Below, one piece after another: positions 58,725 through 64,000 of a stretch of 64,000 nt of DNA; positions within the stretch are counted from its first letter, which is position 1, and every line of letters begins with the position of its first letter. The DNA is taken from positions 139,043 through 203,042 of the forward strand of contig JBFLYK010000005.1 in assembly GCA_040756995.1 (NCBI GenBank), written 5' to 3'. The position numbers and the translations under genes were made by a program. This stretch comes from BP-133 sp040756995 (GTDB lineage: Bacteria; Actinomycetota; Acidimicrobiia; IMCC26256; BP-133). The notes under the pieces are model-generated. The model was not told the origin of the DNA. It saw only the letters and a program-made list of their open reading frames with translations, and made no database searches.

Positions 58725-60068
58725 GTGACACCAAACGCCAGTCGCAAGGGCCGTCCGCCGGCCACCGACAGCGCCGACACCCGGCGGGCGATTCTGGCCG
58801 CCGCTCGGGGCTGCTTCGGCCGGCAGGGCTACGACAAGACCACCAACAAGGACATCGCCGCCTCCGCCGGGATCACCCAGGCGGCGATCTACCACTACTT
58901 CCCGTCCAAAGCCCATGTGTTCGTGGCCGCCTACCGCGACATGCAGTCGATGACGTTCGACCGGTTCGAGGCCGTCGCCGAAGCGGCCCCGGGGCTGCCG
59001 GCCAGGATCAAGGCGGTGCTCGACCTGGCGGCCGAGATGCACACCGCCGACCCGACCCTGGCCGCCTTCACTGCCGTCGCCCCGATCGAGATCCAGCGGC
59101 ACGCCGAGCTCCGCCGGGCGCTGGGCGACGAGGCCAACCGGGTCTACCGCTTCTTCGAGCAGCTCGTCGAGGAGGCGGACGGAGCGCTCGAAGGCGACGT
59201 CGATCCCGACTCGGTGGTGAACCTCCTCGTGGCCGTGTCCATCGGCTTCGCCCAGTTCGGCGCCACGGCGAGGGCCGCTGAGGCCCACCGCCGGGCGATC
59301 GACGCCTTCGGCCGGCTGGTGGACAGAACGCTCTTTGACATTGGTGCGATCGATGAAGATGACGACGGTCGCCTTGCGGTGCGGGGGCGGTCGCGACGCT
59401 TCGCCGCCGTTCGTCCGTCGGCCACCGACGTCGGTGACGCCCGCGAGCGGATCCTCGCCGCCGCCCGGGCCTGCTTCGGCCGCCAGGGGTACGACAAGAC
59501 CACCAACAAGGACATCGCCGGTGCCGCCGGCTTCACCGCCGGGGCGATCTACCGCCACTTTCCGTCCAAGCAGGACCTCTTCATCGCCGTCTACCGCGGT
59601 GTGCAGTCGATCGTCTTCAGCCACTTTGAAGCGGCCATCACCGATGAGGCGACGGCGCCGCAGAAGATCAAGACGATCCTGGACCTCTCGGTCGACCTCC
59701 ACGCCGCCGACCGGTCGCTGGCCACGTTCACGGCCATCGCGCCGATCGAGATCCAGCGGCACCCCGAGATCCGCCGGGAGCTCGGCACCGACCCGGTCGC
59801 CTTCTACCGATTCTTCCAGCGCATCATCCGGCAGTCAGCTGACGACCTGGCGGCCGACGTCGATGCCGACTCCGTGGCCGATCTCCTCGTGGCGGTGGCC
59901 ACCGGTTTCAGCCAGTTCGGGGCCGTCACCCGGTCGGCCCGGCCCCACCGGGAAGCCATTGGAGCGTTCAAGCGCCTGATCGACGGGACGTTGTTCGCCC
60001 CGCGGGTGCGAAACGCCCACGGCCGCCGCCTCCCGGCCCGCCGGCCCACCGGCGCGGCCGCCGGCTGA
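58725..60068 (+). CDS. Duplicated TetR regulator in one polypeptide
   Basis: 447 residues from GTG 58725. Two full TetR proteins are joined head to tail: residues about 15-210 and about 235-430, each with an HTH (FGRQGYDKTTNKDIAASAGI / FGRQGYDKTTNKDIAGAAGF, then YHYFPSKAHVF / YRHFPSKQDLF) and a complete ligand domain (PIEIQRHAELRR / PIEIQRHPEIRR). More than half the residues match; the DNA copies are offset by exactly 660 bases. A linker of about 25 residues joins them. TetR proteins usually act as dimers, so this is probably a single-chain dimer. It likely represses the flanking catabolic genes. Confidence 0.88.
   Translation: MTPNASRKGRPPATDSADTRRAILAAARGCFGRQGYDKTTNKDIAASAGITQAAIYHYFPSKAHVFVAAYRDMQSMTFDRFEAVAEAAPGLPARIKAVLDLAAEMHTADPTLAAFTAVAPIEIQRHAELRRALGDEANRVYRFFEQLVEEADGALEGDVDPDSVVNLLVAVSIGFAQFGATARAAEAHRRAIDAFGRLVDRTLFDIGAIDEDDDGRLAVRGRSRRFAAVRPSATDVGDARERILAAARACFGRQGYDKTTNKDIAGAAGFTAGAIYRHFPSKQDLFIAVYRGVQSIVFSHFEAAITDEATAPQKIKTILDLSVDLHAADRSLATFTAIAPIEIQRHPEIRRELGTDPVAFYRFFQRIIRQSADDLAADVDADSVADLLVAVATGFSQFGAVTRSARPHREAIGAFKRLIDGTLFAPRVRNAHGRRLPARRPTGAAAG
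58830..58860 (+). repeat. 31-base exact repeat within the duplicated regulator (copy 1)
   Basis: These bases recur without change at 59490-59520, 660 bases (220 codons) later. They encode YDKTTNKDIA of both HTH units. A second shared run ends at 59100 and 59760 with the same offset. Such repeats mark a fairly recent in-frame duplication. Confidence 0.8.
59490..59520 (+). repeat. 31-base exact repeat within the duplicated regulator (copy 2)
   Basis: Second copy of the 58830-58860 repeat, in the second HTH unit. Confidence 0.8.
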
Positions 60069-60107
60069 CCCCCCAGCCCGCGAGCGGATCGTTGTGGCGA
60101 CAGGGGC

Positions 60108-60149
60108 TTGTCGGGAATCGGTCACGGCGCTATAAATGATCAATCAGTT
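60108..60149 (+). promoter_or_regulatory. Promoter and operator of the dehydrogenase-oxygenase operon
   Basis: -35 TTGTCG (60108-60113), 17-bp spacer, -10 TATAAA (60131-60136), predicted start near 60143. TGATCAATCAGTT (60137-60149) overlaps the start of transcription; TGAT/ATCA at 60137-60146 is an inverted repeat. It shares the TGA-N2-AATCA-N-TT pattern with 57243-57255. A repressor here would block RNA polymerase. Confidence 0.65.
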
Positions 60150-60177
60150 ACAAAGCGAGCCTCGGGGAGCAGGATTC

Positions 60178-61155
60178 GTGGGGGGAACGGGCGGGGCCAA
60201 CGGATCGTTGCTGGCCATCTGGCGGACCGCGGCGATGGTCCGCGCCGCTGATGAGGCGTTACGGGAACTGATCGCCGGCGGCAAGTTCCTGGGCTTCTAC
60301 TACTCGCCCCGGGGTCAGGAGGTCGTTGCGGCCACGGTGGCCTCGTGCCTGCGGCCTGACGACCATCTCGTGACGACCTACCGGGGCATACACGACCAGC
60401 TGGCCAAGGGAGTGCCGCTCGTCGACCTGTTCGCCGAGATGTTCGGCAAGCGGACGGGCTCCTGCAAGGGCAAGGGGGGCCCGATGCACGTCGCCGATCC
60501 GTCGGTGGGGGTGATGGTGACGACCGGCATCGTCGGCGCCGGCCTGCCGATCGCCGCCGGGCTCGCCCTCGGGGCCCGGCTCGAAGGGAACGACCGGGTG
60601 TGCGCCGTGTCCTTCGGCGACGGCGCCACCAATATCGGCGCCTTCCACGAGGCCCTCAACCTGGCTGCAGTCTGGGACCTGCCGGTAGTGTTCGTCTGCC
60701 AGAACAACGAGTTCGGGGAGTTCACCCCGAGGGCCGAGACTCAGCGGGGCGAGATTGCTGATCGGGCGGCGGCCTACGGGATGCCGGGCGTCGCGGTCGA
60801 CGGGAACGACGCCACCGTCCTCCGGCCGATCGTGGCCGCGGCGGTGGACCGGGCTCGCGGGGGCGGTGGCCCGACGCTGCTCGACTGCCGGACCTATCGG
60901 TTCATGGGCCACTTTTTCGGAGACCAGATGCCGTACATGGACAAGGACGAGATCGCCCGGCGGATGGCGGACGACCCTGTCGACCGGCTGAGGGCCGCGG
61001 TGGCGGCCGCCGGGGAGGCCGACGAGGACGGGTTGCGCCAAGAGGAGTCGGCCATCGCGGCCGAGGTCGCGGCGGCGCTCGATGCCGCCCGGGCCGCGCC
61101 GGATCCGGATCCCGACGAGGTGTTCGACGATGTCTGGGCGGTGGCGGCGCCGTGA
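60178..61155 (+). CDS. Thiamine-diphosphate dehydrogenase E1 alpha subunit
   Basis: 325 residues from GTG 60178 (GGAG eight bases upstream). An ATG at 60136 lies upstream of the predicted transcript start. The ThDP motif is GDGATNIGAFHEALNLAAVW plus the closing QNN. Sequence RGQEVVAATVASCLRPDDHL and GKRTGSCKGKGGPMHVADPS match acetoin/pyruvate/branched-chain dehydrogenase E1-alpha. With E1-beta it decarboxylates a 2-oxo acid and passes the acyl unit to a lipoyl group. First gene of an operon with E1-beta, a lipoyl protein and a Rieske oxygenase. Confidence 0.92.
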   Translation: MGGTGGANGSLLAIWRTAAMVRAADEALRELIAGGKFLGFYYSPRGQEVVAATVASCLRPDDHLVTTYRGIHDQLAKGVPLVDLFAEMFGKRTGSCKGKGGPMHVADPSVGVMVTTGIVGAGLPIAAGLALGARLEGNDRVCAVSFGDGATNIGAFHEALNLAAVWDLPVVFVCQNNEFGEFTPRAETQRGEIADRAAAYGMPGVAVDGNDATVLRPIVAAAVDRARGGGGPTLLDCRTYRFMGHFFGDQMPYMDKDEIARRMADDPVDRLRAAVAAAGEADEDGLRQEESAIAAEVAAALDAARAAPDPDPDEVFDDVWAVAAP

Positions 61156-62189
61156 CGGCCACTGGGGTCCCCGAGGCAGCCGTTGCGCCGGCGCCGGAAG
61201 AGAAGACGCAGACCATGCGCTTCGCCAAGGCGCTCAACCACACCTTGGCCCGGCTGCTCGAGCAGGACGAGCGGGTGTTCCTCCTCGGGGAGGACATCGT
61301 CGACCCGGTGGGCGGCGCCATGCAGGTCACCCGGGGGCTGTCGACCCGCTTCGGGCGGGAGCGCGTCCGGGAGACGCCGATCTCGGAACAGGCCATCGTC
61401 GGGGCCGCCATCGGCGCCGCCCTGGCCGGTCGGCGGCCGATTGCCGAGATCATGATCATGGACTTCTACGCCGTGTGCCTCGACCAGCTGGTCAACCACG
61501 CCGCCAAGCTCCGCTACATGTCGGGCGGGCGGACGCCGGTCCCCATGACCGTTCGGGGAATGGCCACCGGCGGCCTGCAGATGGGCTCGCAGCACTCCCA
61601 GATGCTGGAGGCCTGGCTGGTCCACACCCCGGGCCTCAAGGTCGTCGTGCCCAGCACGCCGGCCGACGCCAAGGGCCTGCTCACCGCCTGCGTCACCGAT
61701 GACGACCCCTGCGTGTTCATCGAGATGGCGGCGCTGTACTCGATGTCGGGCGAGGTGCCTCTCGCCGACCACGTCGTCCCCCTCGGGACAGCGGACATCA
61801 AGCGGCCTGGCCGCGACGTCACCGTCGTCACCTACGGCCGGCAGGTGCACGACGCGCTGGCCGCCGCCGCCCAGCTCGACGGCGAGATCGACGTCGAGGT
61901 GCTCGATCTGCGGACGCTGGCGCCGCTCGACGAGCCGGCGCTGCTGGAGTCGGTGGCCCGCACCCGCCGGGCGGTCGTCGTTCACCAGGCCGTCGGCCGG
62001 GGCGGCTTCGGGGCCGAGATCGCCGCCATCCTCCAGCGCGAGCTGTGGGGCACGCTGGCCGGGCCCGTCCTGCGCGTCACCGGCACGGACACGCCGGTGC
62101 CCTACGCCAAGGCCCTCGAGCGGCGCCACCTGCCGTCGGTGGACGGGATCGTCGCCGCCTGCCGGACGGCCTGCGGGGAGAAGGCGTGA
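61152..62189 (+). CDS. Thiamine-diphosphate dehydrogenase E1 beta subunit
   Basis: 345 residues from GTG 61152, GTGA overlap with E1-alpha. Transketolase-like pyrimidine domain (FLLGEDIVDPVGGAMQVTRG, ETPISEQAIVGAAIGAALAG, IMIMDFYAVCLDQLVNHAAK) and C-terminal domain with VEVLDLRTLAPLD. Completes the E1 active site with the alpha subunit. The substrate could be pyruvate, acetoin or a ring-derived 2-oxo acid. Confidence 0.92.
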   Translation: MTATGVPEAAVAPAPEEKTQTMRFAKALNHTLARLLEQDERVFLLGEDIVDPVGGAMQVTRGLSTRFGRERVRETPISEQAIVGAAIGAALAGRRPIAEIMIMDFYAVCLDQLVNHAAKLRYMSGGRTPVPMTVRGMATGGLQMGSQHSQMLEAWLVHTPGLKVVVPSTPADAKGLLTACVTDDDPCVFIEMAALYSMSGEVPLADHVVPLGTADIKRPGRDVTVVTYGRQVHDALAAAAQLDGEIDVEVLDLRTLAPLDEPALLESVARTRRAVVVHQAVGRGGFGAEIAAILQRELWGTLAGPVLRVTGTDTPVPYAKALERRHLPSVDGIVAACRTACGEKA

Positions 62190-62419
62190 GCGAAGCGATC
62201 CGCATTCCCCGGCTCGGCATGACCGCCACTGAGGCGACCCTCGTCGAGTGGTCCGTCGCCGACGGTGCGGCGGTGCAGACCGGTGAAGTCATCGCCGTGA
62301 TCGAAACCGACAAGGTCGAGACCGAGATCGAGGCTCCGGCGGCCGGGACACTGGTGGCGGCCGTCGCGCCCGGCACAGTGCTGGAGATCGGCGCTGTCAT
62401 CGGCGAGGTCGTCCCGTGA
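62186..62419 (+). CDS. Stand-alone lipoyl-domain protein
   Basis: 77 residues from GTG 62186, overlapping the E1-beta stop (GTGA). The whole protein is one lipoyl/biotinyl domain (IRIPRLGMTATEATLVEWSV, then VIETDKVETEIEAPAAGTLV) with the attachment Lys in ETDKVE as in E2 lipoyl domains. No E1-binding domain, no catalytic acyltransferase domain and no E3 follow. It should carry the acyl group from E1 to an acyltransferase made elsewhere, or to a different acceptor. Confidence 0.9.
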   Translation: MSEAIRIPRLGMTATEATLVEWSVADGAAVQTGEVIAVIETDKVETEIEAPAAGTLVAAVAPGTVLEIGAVIGEVVP

Positions 62420-62447
62420 CGCCGCGCCGTGGGAGAGGGAGGAACTG

Positions 62448-63599
62448 GTGGCCTTGACCGAAAGGACACCGCCCGAGATCGGACGCCGGACTGAACAGCC
62501 GGGCTTCGAATACGCCGCCATGAATCCGGACTATCCAAGGGCCTGGTGGGTCATCGGGTTCACCAAGGACGTGAAACCCGGCCGGGTCGTCCCGCTGCGG
62601 GTCCTTGAACGCGACCTGGTGCTGTGGCGCGACTCGAAGGGCGTGATTCGTGGCCACGGCGCTCACTGCCCGCACCTCGGCGCCAACATCGGCTACGGGG
62701 GCGAGGTCGTCGGTGACACCGTGCGCTGCCCCTTCCACGGCTGGTGCTACGACGGCGAAGGGCGCCTCGCCGCCCAGCCCGGTCACGACCGGCTGCGGGA
62801 AGGTGCCTGCCTGCCGACCTTCCGGGTGGTGGAGCGCTACGGCATCCTCTTCGGTTGGAACGGCGCCGGCGAGCCGGACTTCGATTGCCCCGACATCCTG
62901 GCCGAGGCCGGTTTCGCCGAAGAGGACGTCGTCTTCGCCCACCACCGCTGGTTTCTCCCGTTCCCGGCCAAGTGGTTCGCCGAGAACCTCTGCGACGGCA
63001 TGCATTTCGCCATCGCCCACGACACCGCCGAGTGGGGCGAGACGATCATCGAGTCCGAGTCGCCGACGGTGATGCGGATGAAGAACGCCATCTACAACCG
63101 GCACCGCTGGCTCGGCTGGCGCAACGTGAAGAAGCGGTTCCAGCGGGGCGAGCTCGTCAACCTGCTGACGCCCGTGACGAACGACATTCTGTCGACGTGC
63201 TGGGGGGCGGCCGTGCACCTGGTCCGTTTCGCCGACCGGCCCAACATCCTCGGCAACATCATCGCCTGCTGGACGCCGGTCGACGCCGGCTCCCACTACG
63301 TGATGGAAGTCACGCTCATTCCGAAGATCCGGATCCCCGTGGCCGGGCCGGTCGTGGAGAAAGCCATCGGAATCGCCGCCGGGTTGGGGAACTGGTCGAC
63401 GGCCATCCAGGACGCCGGTCTCATGATGCACCGGGTGGAGCCGCCGAACCCCGCCTACCACGTACGGGATCGAGGCCTGATCGCCTTCCGCCGCTTCTGG
63501 GACAGCCGCATCGTCACTGACCAGCCGCTGGCCGGTGACAACCGGCGCAGCAACGGAGCCCGGGCCGGAATCCGGGTGAAGGACAGGAACGGGACATGA
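62448..63599 (+). CDS. Rieske non-heme iron oxygenase (KshA-like)
   Basis: 383 residues from GTG 62448 (GGGAGG five bases upstream). Rieske [2Fe-2S] ligands Cys74-x-His76 (CPHLG) and Cys94-x2-His97 (CPFHGW). Catalytic iron: Asn180, Asp183, His186, His191 (AENLCDGMHFAIAH), with Asp322 (QDAG) as the likely carboxylate ligand. Most like 3-ketosteroid 9-alpha-hydroxylase oxygenase, which opens ring B with KstD. A KstD-like flavoprotein is in the same island. Needs a reductase (KshB type), not found here. The [2Fe-2S] ferredoxin at 55641 may supply electrons. Confidence 0.88.
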   Translation: MALTERTPPEIGRRTEQPGFEYAAMNPDYPRAWWVIGFTKDVKPGRVVPLRVLERDLVLWRDSKGVIRGHGAHCPHLGANIGYGGEVVGDTVRCPFHGWCYDGEGRLAAQPGHDRLREGACLPTFRVVERYGILFGWNGAGEPDFDCPDILAEAGFAEEDVVFAHHRWFLPFPAKWFAENLCDGMHFAIAHDTAEWGETIIESESPTVMRMKNAIYNRHRWLGWRNVKKRFQRGELVNLLTPVTNDILSTCWGAAVHLVRFADRPNILGNIIACWTPVDAGSHYVMEVTLIPKIRIPVAGPVVEKAIGIAAGLGNWSTAIQDAGLMMHRVEPPNPAYHVRDRGLIAFRRFWDSRIVTDQPLAGDNRRSNGARAGIRVKDRNGT

Positions 63600-63754
63600 A
63601 CGGGCGCAAGGGTGTGCTGTGGGGGGCGGCGACCGCCGCCCTCGTGACGGGGTGGCGCCGGGCTCGCCGGAGCGACGTCACCAGCCTTCGCAAGCTGGCC
63701 AACCGCGAGGGCATCACGACGTGGTCGGCCTGGAGGAAGGGCCGGGTCGGCTGA
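63596..63754 (+). CDS. Small basic hypothetical protein
   Basis: 52 residues from ATG 63596, overlapping the oxygenase stop (ATGA). Basic and Arg-rich (GWRRARRSDVTSLRKLANRE, then WRKGRVG) after a short hydrophobic start (VLWGAATAALVTG), a possible weak membrane anchor. Third positions are GC-rich, so probably translated. No family recognised. Confidence 0.5.
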   Translation: MNGRKGVLWGAATAALVTGWRRARRSDVTSLRKLANREGITTWSAWRKGRVG

Positions 63755-63805
63755 GGATCTCGAAGGCCGGGCGGAGCCCGGGCGGGCAGAAGAACGGGGG
63801 AGCAG

Positions 63806-64000
63806 ATGGGAATCGGACGACACCGGCGCTGGATCGCCGCGCTGGCGGCCTGCGGGCTGGTAGTGGGGGCCTGCGGGAGCAGCGCGCCGAAGGACGCCTC
63901 GGGCCGCCAGACGGCCGCTGAGCAGCCGGCGGCGGCCGACCCGGGCGCCCCGACCGGTACCGACGGGCCGCCCGCCGAAGCCGGGGCTCCGGCGGCGAGC
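63806..64000 (+). CDS. Lipoprotein, 5' part only
   Basis: The gene continues beyond the window. ATG 63806 has GGGGGAG three bases upstream. The signal MGIGRHRRWIAALAACGLVV then GAC has a lipobox ending at Cys23, followed by a Pro/Ala/Gly/Asp-rich linker. In this position after an operon of catabolic genes a substrate-binding lipoprotein of an ABC importer is plausible, but the body is not visible. Confidence 0.75.
   Translation, partial: MGIGRHRRWIAALAACGLVVGACGSSAPKDASGRQTAAEQPAAADPGAPTGTDGPPAEAGAPAAS

Noticed and set aside
58830..59520. 31-base repeat pair as a mobile-element or recombination site
   Set aside because: Both copies encode the same HTH residues inside duplicated protein halves; the in-frame 660-base offset shows a gene-internal duplication.
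1..64000. tRNA, rRNA, CRISPR, transposase, integrase and phage genes
   Set aside because: None was seen on either strand. Short RNA genes could still be missed by eye.

Overview
The window is uniformly GC-rich, with GTG and TTG starts, ATGA or GTGA overlaps and several apparently leaderless promoters, as in Actinomycetota. A complete mycofactocin operon, an NDMA-type alcohol dehydrogenase, many acyl-CoA and steroid-type catabolic genes and a secreted protein ending in six GYW...GDA repeats point to the class Acidimicrobiia or a close relative (inference; no rRNA or marker phylogeny is present). I see no rRNA, tRNA, insertion sequence, prophage or CRISPR array.

Layout. 1-7.2 kb: two related small hypothetical genes, a PAS-PAS-GGDEF diguanylate cyclase, a GNAT acetyltransferase with a probable frameshift, a decayed stretch holding a second copy of a hairpin element, small secreted or membrane proteins, a subtilisin-like protease and two NTF2/SnoaL-fold proteins. 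7.2-17 kb: enoyl-CoA hydratase, a [3Fe-4S] ferredoxin, then the mycofactocin locus on the minus strand (mftA-mftB-mftC-mftD-mftE-SDR-mftF, then alcohol dehydrogenase and a signal-less binding protein), with mftR divergent. A perfect 17-bp palindrome lies exactly between the -35 and -10 of the mftA promoter. 17-28.5 kb: a BldC-like HTH protein, an HxlR-SCP2 regulator facing an MMPL exporter, TetR, ketopantoate-reductase-like and GlcD-like genes, a KhtTU-like cation/H+ antiporter pair, and a nucleotidyltransferase-BON-metallophosphoesterase operon. 28.5-41.7 kb: DUF72, class A penicillin-binding protein, a large secreted propeller/repeat protein, a TetR regulator with two DNA-binding domains, an orphan MacB-type permease, a tyrosine phosphatase, a luciferase-like oxidoreductase, an epimerase, DUF1622 and GNAT proteins. 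41.7-53.6 kb: OsmC, a LigD-type NHEJ polymerase without ligase, MFS exporter, membrane-anchored XRE protein, quinone oxidoreductase, a biotinyl-carboxyltransferase fusion, enoyl-CoA hydratase, small stress-type proteins and RecQ.

53.6-64 kb is a catabolic island: thiolase, enoyl-CoA hydratase, [2Fe-2S] ferredoxin and acyl-CoA dehydrogenase on one side. On the other are a KstD-like flavoprotein, a single-chain duplicated TetR regulator, E1-alpha/E1-beta of a 2-oxoacid dehydrogenase, a 77-residue lipoyl-domain-only protein and a KshA-like Rieske oxygenase. Two intergenic sites share a TGA-N2-AATCA-N-TT element, so the duplicated TetR may control both sides. The combination suggests breakdown of a polycyclic or isoprenoid substrate through CoA thioesters. 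This island and the mycofactocin promoter are the most interesting parts of the window.
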